A stretch of 64,000 nucleotides of DNA from positions 57,250,406 through 57,314,405 of the forward strand of contig NC_072897.1 of the NCBI RefSeq assembly GCF_027943255.1, read 5' to 3'. Under the pieces are notes generated by a model. The model was given only the letters and a program-made list of their open reading frames with translations. It ran no database searches and was not told the DNA's origin. The position numbers were made by a program, and so were the translations under genes. Positions within the stretch are counted from its first letter, which is position 1. Each line of letters begins with the position of its first letter. This DNA comes from Anastrepha obliqua. Taxonomy: Eukaryota; Arthropoda; Insecta; Diptera; Tephritidae. Below are positions 20,959 through 32,378 of the stretch, piece after piece.

Positions 20959-23900
20959 CTCACTCTTCAATGCCTTATTTTGAATGCAGACTGGAGAGTG
21001 GAAAAATAGTGAAATTTCTAATTGACACGGGATCAACGAAAAACTATATTCAACCTTCTATCGTCCCTAATCCAATTAAAAATGAATCAAAATTAAATTT
21101 TTTCCTTCTCCCAACGCTACGTTCATTCCATGGTATCCTTGGAAACGATAGCCTTAAAATTCTCGAAGCTGTTATCCACATCAAATACAATTTTATGTCA
21201 ATCAAGGGTAACACCAAAATTAAAATAAAGCAACTTGAATCCAATTCAGCGAACGCAATTAACATTACAGAAGATCATATGACATCTACCCAACGAAGCA
21301 GAATCAACAATTTAGTGAACAACTTTTCTAAACTCTTTGCAGAGCCTAACGACAAACTTACTTACACTACGAAAGTTATAGGCGAAATTAGGACAAATAA
21401 AGATACCCCAGTTTACACAAGATACTACCCCTACCCAATGGCATTAAAAGGTGAGGTAGAACCCCAAATTAAAACAATGCTAGACGACGGCATTATTCAA
21501 CCGTCAAGGTCACCATATAATTCACCCGTTTGGGTTGTAGCAAAAAAACCGGACTCTCAAGGCAATAAACAGTACAGAATAGTAATCGACTATCACAAAC
21601 TCAATGCGATAACCATAGCGGATCGTTATCCAATACCCCAAATTAATGAGGTACTGTCCCAATTAGGGAAAAATCAATATTTCTCAGTCCTAGATTTAAA
21701 AAGCGGATTTCATCAAATCCCATTAAAAGAATCTGATATCGAGAAAATCGCTTTCTCAATTAATAACGGCAAATACGAGTTCACGAGGTTACCATTTGGA
21801 CTCAAAAACGCTCCTTCCATTTTTCAGCGCGCGCTTGATGACATTCTTCGCTATCACATTGGCAAAATTTGTTACGTTTATATCGACGACATTGTCGTAT
21901 TTAGTAAATCCGAATCAGAGCATGCCCTCCACTTACAACAAATTTTTAAGACGCTTGAAGATGCTAACATGAAAATACAGCTGGACAAATGCCATTTCTT
22001 TAGAGACTCAGTAGAATTCCTGGGATTCATAATTTCATCCAAAGGGATAACGAAAACCCTGCAAAGGTGGAAGCAATAGCGAAGATACCATATCCAAAAA
22101 CTATTAAACAACTCCGTTCATTTCTAGGCCTTTCAGGCTATTATCGCCGTTTCATAAAAGATTATGCTATGCTAACTAAACCTCTAACTTCACTCTTAAG
22201 AGGGGAAGAGGGACGTTTTTCAAAAACTAAATCAGCCAAGATAAATATTGTATTGAACAGCGAAGCAAAAGATGCCTTCAACAAAGTCAAGAACTCTCTT
22301 ATGTCCGATGACGTTATACTGGCATACCCCGATTTTAGTAAAGAATTTCATCTAACAACCGATGCTTCCAATTATGCCATCGGTGCAGTCCTCGCACAAG
22401 ATAAGAAACCCATAGCTTTTATATCCAGAACACTTACTAAGACGGAAGAATCCTATGTGACAAACGAAACAGAATTTCTCGCCATAATATGGACACTAAA
22501 CAATTTCAGAAACTACCTTTATGGCTCAGCCAAAGTCAATATATTTACGGACCACCAACCCTTGACCCAAGCACTAAGCAACAAAAACAATAATGCAAAA
22601 ATGAAACGCTGGAAAGCTATCCTGGAGGAATACAATCATGAACTCCATTATAAACCAGGTACGACAAACGTTGTGGCCGATGCACTTTCAAGAACGATAA
22701 CCGAGCCAATAAACGTTCTGTCCACAACCCAACACAGTGACGAAAGTTCATCCGATAATCTAATCCCGCACGTAGAAACTCCGATAAACGTTTTCAAAAA
22801 TCAAATATTTCTAAACACTGGGTTAACTTCAACATATCAATTTAAAATAATATTTCCCACTTATCACAGACACATTTTAGAGGAACCAGTTTACAATTCA
22901 GCAAATCTAATAAGCCTCCTTAGGAGATATCTAAATCCCTCCGTAGTTAATTGCATTAAGACAGAAGAACGCATTATGGGAAAAATTCAGGAAATATACC
23001 CAATACATTTTAGCAACTATAAAATTCGATTTACTCAATTTCAAGTACAAGACGTTACAAATGAACAAGAACAGGAAGAAATTATAATTACAACCCATAA
23101 AAGAGCACACAGAAACCACCGAGAAAATAAATCTCAAATCCTTGAAAAATACTACTTCCCATCAATGACGAAGAAAATAAAAACAATAATTCAGCAATGC
23201 TCGATATGCAAGGAAAATAAATACGACCGACACCCCAGTAAACCAGAACTAGGCGAAACGCCCATACCGCAATACCCTGGACAGATTTTGCATATTGATA
23301 TTTACATCACCGACAGAAATATAGTATTGACAGCAATAGACAAATTCTCAAAATATGCACAAACCAAGATAATTAAATCAAGAGCAATAGAACACGTAAA
23401 AGAACCCCTACGAGAATTGCTTTTCCAATTTGGCGTACCCGAATCAGTGGTTATAGACAACGAAACTTCCCTTAATTCTGCAACTATAAAATTTCTGCTC
23501 GAAGACACTCTCAACATCAAAATTTTCAAAACACCGCCTTATACCAGTTCAGTTAATGGCCAAGTAGAACGATTTCATTCTACCTTAACAGAAATAATGC
23601 GCTGCCTAAAAGCAGAACGGAATTTTACTTCATTTGCCGAACTCCTTGATAACTCAGTCTATGAATATAATTATACCATCCACTCAACAACAAAAAAGAA
23701 ACCAATAGAGATATTTTTCGGGAGAAGAGTCTCCACAGACCCAAGCCAGTTCGAAAAGGCAAGGGAGGAAAACATTTTAGAATTAAAAAATAAACAGGCA
23801 AAGGACCTTTGTTTTCACAACAAAAAAAGGGAAACCATAAAAATTTATCATCCAGGCGAAACTATCTATGTAAAAATAAACAAAAGGCTAGGCACAAAAA

Positions 23901-24001
23901 TTACCCCAAAATTCAAAAAAGAAATAGTAAAGGAGAATAAACACTCAACCATAGTAACAGAATCGGGAAAAATAATTCACAAAAGCAATATAAAAAACTA
24001 G
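20952..24001 (+). pseudogene. pol: Pol of gypsy element 2, one frameshift from intact
   Basis: Reverse-transcribing polyprotein in two overlapping frames (to 22079 and from about 22050 to 24001). Domains in order: protease FLIDTGSTKNYI (near 21,020), reverse transcriptase with VYIDDIV (about 21,878), and RNase H TTDASNYAIGAVLA (about 22,360). Then come the integrase HHCC finger (HKRAHRNH...CSICKENKY, about 23,095-23,230), and the integrase core with D in HIDIYI, D in VIDNETS and E in GQVERFHS. The lesion is a single missing base within GATAACGAAAACCCTGCAAA (about 22,045-22,062), between RT and RNase H. All catalytic residues I checked are present. It ends with TAG at 23999-24001. Confidence 0.92.
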
Positions 24002-24002
24002 A

Positions 24003-25557
24003 ATAAAACTGTCTAACCTTCTTTTCAGAACTCTCTTAATTTCGACCACCGCAACAATAGACATTTATGACTACTCTACTGCTCAACTGGTTACAATCAA
24101 TGACGGGACAGCAAAAATTCAAAACGGAGCCTTTAGGCTAATACATATAATCGACCTTAACAAATACGAACAATTTCTAACGGACATTTACGAATACATT
24201 TCTTCAGACATTCCTAAGGATAGCATTTTACTACCTATCCTAAAGCACGAATTAGTCCAATCTCTCCAAATCCTTGATACCCTTAAACCAGCAAACTTAC
24301 GACAAAAAAGATCAATAAATATTCTAGGTACTGCCTGGAAATTTATAGCCGGATCCCCCGATCATGAGGATCTAGAAGCAATATCAAATAATCTAAACCA
24401 GCTTAACAGCAATAATGATAAACAAGTTCTTATAAACGAAATTTTTAATGAAAAAATTAATAACGTTACACAAATTGTGAATAAACTTTTTAATAATATA
24501 CGGAAAGATATGAGTATAGTAAATGAAATGATTATTAATTTACAAAATAGAATTAGATTAATAAAAGAGGAATTAATAAATATTAAATATGCCGTACAAT
24601 GAGCAAAGAGAGATATATTAAACTCATTATTGTTAAACAAGAACGAAATTGAAATCGCACTTGAAAAATTAGAAAATGATGGAATTCCATTTAAAAATGC
24701 GGAACAGGCATTAGAAATATCAGAAGTTAATGTTATTAGCAAAAATTTTACAATTTTTTATATGGTGAAAATACCATTAACAATTAAAGAAAATTTTCAA
24801 AAAATCATTATAAGACCTGTAATAAAGGCAAATAACACTATAATTAATGTCGAATATAGTGAAATATTAAAAGGAAACAATCAAGTTTACGGAATAAAAA
24901 CTCATTGTAATAACTATAAGATAATTGAAATTTGTAAACAAAAGCAGATAGTTAATATAACTAATACATAGTAATTGTATACCTAGAATAATTAATAGCT
25001 TTAATTCAACTTGCACCATAAGCAACGGGCACCATATTCCACATATTGAAGAAATAAAATCAGGCATTTTACTACTTAATGGCTTTATGGGAAAAATAGA
25101 TGCTGACGCAACAACCCAGAACTTGACGGGAACTCATGTTATCAACTTCCATAACTCAACATTGAAAGTTAATAATCAAATATTCATCAACTATGAGGCA
25201 ATTCCTCCTCCAGCTATCCCAGCTGTCCTACAACCAGCACCAATCGAAAACGAACGAATTGAATTGCTTTCACTAAAATCTCTGCAAGAACTGCATATAA
25301 ATAATACCCGGAAAATAAATCTCCTAAAGACAGCAGCAATATCAACTGGCTCACTTTCACTTGGATCAATTGCAGCTATTACTTGCATAGCACTAATATT
25401 TTTCAAATTTTGGAGGAAAACTCAAAACAAAATAATCATCGCACAAAGCTTAGACAGCAACCAGATGCCTCCAGCAAGCCTCAACTTGGGTCAACTCAAA
25501 GATCTGCCAAAAGACCAATCAAGATATGTAAGTTTCAATAACTTACCCTATTTCTAA
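24003..25557 (+). pseudogene. env: Env of gypsy element 2, with stop and frameshift
   Basis: Errantivirus envelope remnant in a frame that opens inside the end of pol, so it would be expressed from a spliced RNA. Visible parts: LLFRTLLISTTATID (signal-like), an ectodomain, and a furin-type RQKR site at about 24,300-24,311. After it comes a segment (SINILGTAWKFIAGSPDHED) typical of the errantivirus fusion-peptide region, then heptad-rich helices, a second ectodomain block, and a membrane anchor near 25,345-25,400 (SLGSIAAITCIALIFFKFW). An in-frame TGA at 24599-24601 and a one-base frame change near 24,960-24,975 interrupt it. C-terminal part 25087-25557 is open. The whole protein would be about 510 residues, near the family's usual length. 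Confidence 0.82.
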
Positions 25558-25581
25558 CAACGCTCGCGGACGAACGTTTTT

Positions 25582-25592
25582 AAGAGGGGAAG
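25582..25592 (+). other. Polypurine tract of gypsy element 2
   Basis: AAGAGGGGAAG directly before the TGTTAACATGG start of the 3' LTR. Confidence 0.85.
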
Positions 25593-25934
25593 TGTTAACA
25601 TGGCAAATGTTAACTTTTCACACGCCGATCAGCTACATGAGTACAGCGGACGTACAACGCTTACACAGCGCTTCCCACAATATTCCAGACGCACTGTCAG
25701 CAGAAAAGCCAACAGCAGCAACACCCCAATTGAATTAGGCCGGATGTAATGCACGCGCAACCCAAGTCAGCGATTCCTCGAAATTGCGCACGCCACCACA
25801 GGTAGCTCGGTGCATTTTAAGTTTAGGTTTTAGATTAAGAAATTTTGTAATTTTAGTTTTAAGTTGAACTCAATAAAGAGCGGTCGTTCCGCAATCTTTT
25901 TTAAAAAGAGATTTCCACGCGAAAATCTTTAACT
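25593..25934 (+). repeat. 3' LTR of gypsy element 2
   Basis: A 342-bp partner of 17877-18218. It is followed by the TATA target duplication at 25935-25938. Confidence 0.95.
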
Positions 25935-25938
25935 TATA

Positions 25939-26479
25939 TTGTGCAAATTTATTTGGTATATGCATGTGCATATATAAATATGTATACTCGTAGTATATGT
26001 ATTATTAGAAGGCCATTACGCACTGCGACCAGAGCTGATCTATTGTGAAAGTAGTATATGTATAAATAAATATAAATGGGAATTACCAAGTGTGATAAAA
26101 TTACCGACCGGTCAAAATTACTGGTGGTATCAATTGTTCGAAAGATTTTCCCTCTAAACTTAATTTGATATTTTTTGATAATATTATGGCTTTTTGAAAT
26201 TTCATGTATTTAATAATATTCCCACTTCCACTTTTTTTTACGTATATTGTATGTTATACGATCGATAGGTGTGCTTTGACGGTAAGCCATATAAAAAATT
26301 GTGTACTTCTACTGAGTACAAAACATAATTTAGAAAATATATCGCGATTGTTTTTTTGCAATTAGCATAAGTGGAGTATAAAGATTCATTTGAAAATAAT
26401 TTTTGAATTGGGAATTATATGTTTATAAATTGTTATATGTTTCTAAATTATTATGTTATAAAGTAATTTATTTTTAATA
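25939..26479. other. AT-rich spacer, nothing recognised
   Basis: Microsatellite-like TATGTATA runs and low-complexity AT sequence. No ORF, RNA gene or terminal repeat recognised. Confidence 0.5.
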
Positions 26480-26803
26480 GGGTATGCCGAATGGGTTGGT
26501 GCGTGACTACCATTCGGAATTCACAGAGAGAATGTCGGTTCGAATCTCGGTGAAACACCAAAATTAAGAAACAAATTTTTCTAATAGCGGTCGCCCCTCG
26601 GCAGGCAATGGCAAGCCTCCGAGCGTATTTCTCCCATGAAAAAGCTCCTCATAAAAATATCTGCCATTCGGAGTCGGCTTAAAAATGTAGGTCCCTCCAT
26701 TTGTGGAACAACATCAAGACGCACACCACAAATAGGAGGAGGAGCTCGGCCAAACACCCAAAAAAGGGTGTACGCACTAATTATATATATATATATATAT
26801 ATG
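26480..26803 (+). mobile_element. tRNA-derived SINE
   Basis: The head carries RNA polymerase III boxes: TATGCCGAATGGG (A-box-like, about 26,483) and GGTTCGAATCT (B box, 26,537-26,547), then GAAACACCA. The body includes GCGGTCGCCCCTCGGCAGGC, CTCCGAGCGTATTTCTCCCATG and AGGAGGAGCTCGGCCAAAC. The tail is a (TA)n run at 26,780-26,802. Part of the body recurs in reverse at 39,329-39,441. A SINE is nonautonomous and depends on a LINE for movement. No clear target duplication was found. Confidence 0.75.
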
Positions 26804-26829
26804 ACGATGACCCTACGTACAGCTGTGCA

Positions 26830-28977
26830 ATGCCAAAGAAGCAACGAAGCTGTTGCGTGGTAGGATGCTTTGTGGGAAAAGGGTCATACGTTGTACGCCC
26901 TTCCTCGAGGCGGAGAGGGTCGAAATAGTTGGGCCCTGGCTTGCAACGTGCAACCAGCAGATACTGATAAGCTATATGTTTGTAAGCGACACTTTAGTCC
27001 AGAGCAAATAACTCGATTTAAGGTTTTAGTTGGGACTCTTCCATCTTTAAGATCAGAGCCAGTTAGTAGAAGTCGCTCACCTAGTACTGGCTCTGATTGG
27101 GTTTACCCGCCCGTTACCAAAGTATATGTAAATCGTACAGTAGGTGTAGGAGACGATCTTTCATTAGAAGAGTTCGAAAAATATTCCATGCTAGAGGAAA
27201 GAAGGCAGGTTCTCAAAAACAAAAACATTTGTGAGGACTTAGAAATCACTAGCAGTCGCGAACGATTTGCTCAGGCTGCTCGTTTTTATCGGAGCAACGA
27301 AATTAAATTAAAGAAAAGAATTGAAGAATAAGAAGTAGAAAATGAGAAGCTGCAGCAAAAATATAAATATTTGTGTAGTCGTGCAGTACTTGCGGAAGAA
27401 ACTTCAAGCAGTGATGCTATAACTCTCGGAAGAATGATCGTCAGTGGCCAAAAAACCCGTTTTAACGAGGAAGAACAGGCATTGGCTCAAAACATCAATT
27501 ATGTGTTCTCCAAAGCATACACGCGTGACGATCTAGGTTTTGCCTTGCCCCATAAGTCATCTCTATCGCGTTGGCACCCCATCAAATATGTTGTTCCGGG
27601 GTTCGATACCAATGTCTTAAATAATTTAGAAAAAATTGTTTCAACTATGTCCGACACCGAACGCATAAGCGTTCTATTATTCGACGAAATCATCATTAAA
27701 TCGGAGCTATAATAAAGCTAACATCTTTAGCTTCGATGGGTTCGTAGACCATGGGGAAGGTCTACGCGCAAATAAAATTGGCATTAAATGTTTTTTTTTA
27801 TGGTTAAGGGATTGTGCTCCAAATGGAAATACGTGTTTTCGTATTATATCTCCAGTGGCGGTATACGTACGGAGACATTATCGCCCATTTTGGGGGAAAA
27901 AATCGCACAACTAAAAAAAATGGGAACTTTAGGAATTTTTCCTGCACGAAGACACAACGATTTTTTACATGTACGATTATTGTCACTTGATAAAGTCCGT
28001 CCGTAATACCTTAATGAAATATGACATCTTAACATCAGATGGAGTGACAAGCTTCAAGGTGATAAAAAATTTTTTTGATATATGTAGATCAAATGAATCC
28101 CCATTTTAAAATTTAACTAACGGAGGCACATGTATCCCAGTTTTTAAAAAAAATTACTGATCTGTTTGACGAATTGGATGCAAAAAATTTCCCGTCAAAA
28201 AATCTTTTAAAGTGTCCGATTAGGCGGGGTGACACAAGAAAAATTGATAGATTGAATAAACATCTAAATTTTTTGCGGTTGGAAGTTTTTATCGAACAAA
28301 GCTCCTTAAAATTTATTTTTACCGGGAAAATAAATCAAGATGCGTTAGAAAACTTTTTCTATCGCATACGAGCTAGTCAGGGTATGAATACCCATCCAAC
28401 AGCTCACGAAGTCCAATATATAGTAACGCGATTAATCTCAATGAAAATTTTACGCCAGAGATTTGAGAAATAAGGTTCAAACTGTACAGACGATGACGAT
28501 ATAAATTTAGATTGGAATGTAGGCGCCGAGGATCGTCATCTTGAGACAGAAGTAGGAGACCAGGCAAATGAGGATCTCGTTTTAGAAGAGATTATTGTGA
28601 AAGACGTCAATTTTGCTGAAGAAAGTGATGAAGCTGAGCTAAAAGTGCAGCGTTACTTCACTGGTTATGGTATTTACCAAAAAGTGCTGTGCAAACTCAA
28701 ATCTGAAAAGTGCACCCACACCAGGACGAAAACAAAAGGAGAGCTGAAGTTACATTCAGAAGCCCTGATTAGACTCAAAAACTTCTCGGATGACAGCGAT
28801 TTAAGGTTTGTCAATCCTGCACAGAATTTTCGAAGTGTGTCGACTCCAAATGGTGTGGTACCGTCAGCTCTTCGCAAAATATGCCCACATTGCAGGTCTT
28901 ATTGTAGATGTTTTTTGTTGTCCGTTTTAAAGAAAAAAACACAAAAAAATATTTCCCGACTGGTTTGTAGGATCTGA
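26830..28977 (+). pseudogene. P-superfamily (THAP-type) transposase pseudogene
   Basis: The ATG at 26830 opens MPKKQRSCCVVGCF, the start of a C2CH THAP zinc finger. After a frameshift the finger continues to LYVCKRHFSPEQ (about 26,970-27,005). A charged coiled-coil region follows (27,170-27,360). The catalytic core follows: ISVLLFDEIII (about 27,665-27,700), FFFMVKGLCSKWKYVFSYY (27,785-27,850), then a C-terminal block INQDALENFFYRIRASQG (28,330-28,385) and CPHCRSYCRCF near 28,880. Several stops (27,329, 27,710, 28,004, 28,471) and frame changes break it. Domain order matches P-element and THAP9-type transposases. Terminal repeats were not found. The SINE lies immediately upstream. Confidence 0.83.
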
Positions 28978-29604
28978 CGAGTGTAGAGATCATCGCGTAA
29001 AACTATTAGATTTTCTTTTAACTGTCCTTCTGTTCAAAAATACAAAGTGGCTCTTACAATATGAGGTCAATAGTGTCAGATTGAGAAAAGTACAAAATAA
29101 ATTAAAAAAACTGTAGTAGGTTGTAAGCCAGGGCCCCATGAAAAGAGATGCACCGTTCACATATGTAATTAACAATCGTATTAGCTATCTTTTGCATATG
29201 ATGATACCTATTCTTTTATTTCAGGGTTTATCAGTTTTTTATTTATTTTTTTTTATATATATATTAATATATTATATTTTACAGGTATTTTCCATTTCAG
29301 GTTTTTCTATTTTTTAGTCTGTTTCACAGGTTTCTTTTTTATTTTTTATTTTCTTTCAGGTAGCACCCGAGCCTAGATTTTTAAAGCACTACAATTTTTT
29401 CATAATCTTGATGGATTGAGAGTAGTGTTTTAAAAATCAGGTAGATCGCAATGGCTTAATCGATGTCAATATCGAAGTCGTGTGAGAAATTGTTATAATA
29501 TGAGAACAGTTTCGTAATTCGCGCTTTCACAATTTTATATATTTTTTTTCATTTCAGGAAATGTAAATACCTGTTATTTATGGTATTGTAATATATAATA
29601 TGTA
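28978..29604. other. AT-rich spacer, nothing recognised
   Basis: Low-complexity sequence with repeated TTTCAGG motifs followed by T-rich runs (29,220-29,360). No gene or terminal repeat recognised. Confidence 0.5.
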
Positions 29605-30356
29605 CAGGGTTTGATTGAGAAGTAATGAGCCTTCCCACGCGGAGCGTCTGCCACGCGATCAACCGAATCGGCTGGTGGGGGAAAATGATTGTTGGACCTT
29701 CCCCTTAAACTAGAAACCGGTCCCAGTTCGCTGGCAACAGCGTTGCAGACAACATCGCTCCGCGCGTGAAAGCTGTTTGAAAAGTGTGTTAGGATTTTGC
29801 AGAGGCGAAAATGCAGCGATCGTTTGAGCAACATTACTCGATAAAATTTTGCGTAAAGCTTAACAGTTTGTACCTCCAGGAAGCACTGTAAACGCGGCAT
29901 TTTACAAATAAGTGCTCCTTTGGCTGAAAAATCGCGTCGCCCGGGTTCGGCCCGACCTCGTCAACAATTGGACCCTTCATCACGACAATGCACCTGCGCA
30001 CACCGCCTTCCTCTGCACCTCTGCATTGGCCAATATGGGGGTTCCGGTGCTTCTCCACCCTCCCTATAGCCTAGACCTGCCCCCCCCGGACTTCTTCTTG
30101 TTCCCGCGCCTGAAAAGAAAGCTGAAGGGGAGACGTTTCGACTCCATCGAGGCGATCCAAAAAACTGTGACAGCCGAATTGAACGCGATTCCGGCGGATG
30201 AGTTTAAAAAATGTTTCCTACAGTGGAAGGACCGCTACCAGCGGTTTATTGACGCTCAAGGGTCTTATTTAGAAGAATATTAGTTGTACCTATAAGCCAA
30301 AAGGTTTAATAAAACTGCTTAAAAAAAAAAGCTCATTACTTTTCAATCAAACCCTG
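29605..30356 (+). mobile_element. Internally deleted mariner transposon
   Basis: A 752-bp element with near-perfect inverted ends CAGGGTTTGATTG(A)(G/A)AAGTAATGAGC, flanked by TA at 29603-29604 and 30357-30358. Full mariners are about 1.3 kb, so close to half is missing. The sequence of both ends is well kept, so such a copy could still be mobilised if an active transposase existed. That last point is inference. Confidence 0.92.
29811..30283 (+). pseudogene. Mariner (DD34D) transposase, internally deleted
   Basis: The ATG at 29811 gives the family N-terminus MQRSFEQHYSIKFCVKLN and then stops. The frame resumes at about 29,912 with WLKNRVARVRPDLVNNWTLHHDNAPAHTA. The second catalytic Asp lies in HHDNAPAH and the third in PPDFFLFPRLKRKLKGRRF. 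The helix-turn-helix and first catalytic Asp regions (roughly residues 25-200) are deleted. The C-terminus to YLEEY is complete, followed by TAG. Confidence 0.9.
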
Positions 30357-30358
30357 TA

Positions 30359-32100
30359 TATACATATACATATAAGAGTACTTTACTTACTTGTTGATAA
30401 AAATAAATAATAAAATTAAAAAAACTAGTATTTCATTTTCTTAAGGGTAATAATATTCATTTGGACACAGGAACTTAAACAAACATAGCCCAATTATATA
30501 ATTCGAGAGGATTTCTTTACAAAATCAATATGTTCGTTCAGCTAAATCAAATGAATATCTGCATATGAAAAATCGTTCATATGGACGTGGAAAAGCAAAC
30601 ACGCATATACATAAATACATGCATACAAACTTCCATAGACATACTTACATATGAGGCTGCGAGCACTTGCCACAGAAAAAATATTGCTGTCGAGAATTCA
30701 GAAGACATAGGTACATATTTACATACATATTATATATTGATGCATACATATGTACTGAGCCGCGGCCACTCGACTTTACAAAAATTCAAGCTTTACCAAA
30801 TATTGGCAAATAATTCAACGCGAAATATTCCAATATTGACTATTTTCGAATTGACGAGAAAATTGTCATATGGGTATATCAGCATATGAGCTCGAACTTA
30901 GTGTTATAGAATATTTTGAATTTTTCAGCTCCGTTGCGATTAAAAAACTCATGACCGCTACGACTACGCCTATGGATGTATTTTGTTCTTGTAGTCGCCT
31001 GGCTTATAAATTTAGCTTTGGAAACATACGCGTGCAGAGGCATAAAGCCAGCGCATTGTGTGTACTGTTGTATGTACATACATATGTGTATACTAATAAG
31101 CATAGTTTTGCTGGGAGTCGAGAATGTGTATGTATGTACGGACATACACATAATAGGGCATCAAGTGTGCATACTTACATACATACATACATGAGAGTTG
31201 CCTTTGCATTTGTTAGACAGGAATTCAGTCACAACAATATGCCAATACGTTAGGTAGGTCATGGTTGCTTCAGTAGATTGGACTTTTGCTTAATTATATA
31301 TGTACATACATATGTATGTAATAAGAAACAGTTTAAACAGATTTTGACTGATCCAAATATACTTACGGTAACATACGAATATGCTTTTTTATCCTATAAA
31401 ATAAATAAATATAGAGGATATCTTGGGCTTGTTAAAATTTTTCTTTTATTTTTTTTGAATATCAGAACTTGTATATAAACCACGCTTGCATACCTCCTGC
31501 AATAGGTTGTGGATGACAAATTACAGAACAGAAATAAAAACATATTCAAATGCCTTGCAAAATGCTGTCGGTCAATTTTATTTCAAACAAACAATGCCTA
31601 TTTTATTTTTGTCCAAAACTAACAAATATAGTTTTTACGTTTATATACCTACATATATAAATATCAATATAATAATCAAAGAATAAACACATAAACATAG
31701 AAATTAAACACTTTCAAATGGCTGCAAAATACCGTTGGCATTTACACAATTTTATTTTCTATCAACATCGCACATACATTCGCAATACACTTCTAATATT
31801 TATATACACAAATATTACAATAATATACATAAACACTGGCAGGATCTACGCAAAATTTTGACATTTTACGCCTCCTAAACGCAATTTCGTTTGTCGAAGA
31901 ATTCACAAAAACATAGAAATACGGTCCGCCATTAGTCAATTTGATTTTCTACAGAAGCAATTGCAAAGAGAGAATTCACTGTAATCAGCTCTGCTAAAAA
32001 CTACCTCGCTGTCGAGCTGGGTGAGGTGAAAAAGTCTTCGCGGTCAGACTTCATTTTTGACAATTTGCACTATTCGTAGCTCGTGAGACTTCTCTATACA
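30359..32100. repeat. R-family unit without LTR insertion
   Basis: From about 30,755 it matches 2331-2689 and then, without interruption, 9702-9900. It therefore shows the pre-insertion state of the site occupied by gypsy element 1 (CATCAAGTGTGCATACTTAC at about 31,158-31,177). Later parts share AAATGCTGTCGG and CAATTTGATTTTCTACAGAAG with 12.3 kb. ORFs here are microsatellite-encoded and not called. Confidence 0.8.
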
Positions 32101-32373
32101 TTAACGTTCTCTGCAACTTGTTTAGCAGTTATTTTCAGCATGACTGTATCCAGTGTGAGCGGTTCAGGTTGTTGACATCTAAGCCAGACAGTTGTTCGAA
32201 ACATTCTGTCCTTCCATAAGGCAGGGCACTCACAGAGGAAATGGAAGATTGTTTCTCTTTTCTCTGGTTGTTTTCAACTGTAACAGTATGGGTTGTAAGG
32301 GATGCTCATTTTGGCTGCTTGTGCTCCGACAGACAAAAAGCCGGTTATGACTGCCGTTAGTCTCAAGTCGTCC
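32101..32373 (-). pseudogene. 3' part of a non-LTR retrotransposon ORF2 (split)
   Basis: The minus strand reads DDLRLTAVITGFLSVGAQAAK, then a Cys/His block and KRETIFHFLCECPALWKDRMF. This is the typical C-terminal tail after RNase H in I/LOA/R1-like LINEs. One in-frame stop is seen. It joins 34204-35041 once the intervening TIR transposon is removed. Confidence 0.75.
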
Positions 32374-32378
32374 CGTCG

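Larger units (their letters stand above)
17877..25934 (+). mobile_element. Ty3/gypsy errantivirus-type LTR retrotransposon, element 2
   Basis: An 8,058-bp element with 342-bp LTRs differing at about three positions. Target duplication is TATA (17873-17876 and 25935-25938). It contains a PBS (TGGCGCCCAACGTGGGGC), a roughly 1.4-kb repeat-rich leader, gag, pol, env and a polypurine tract (AAGAGGGGAAG). Domain order and the gag motif PEPMDID link it to element 1, but nucleotide sequence and PBS differ, so it is a separate family. Lesions seen are one frameshift in pol, and one stop plus one frameshift in env. Confidence 0.95.
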
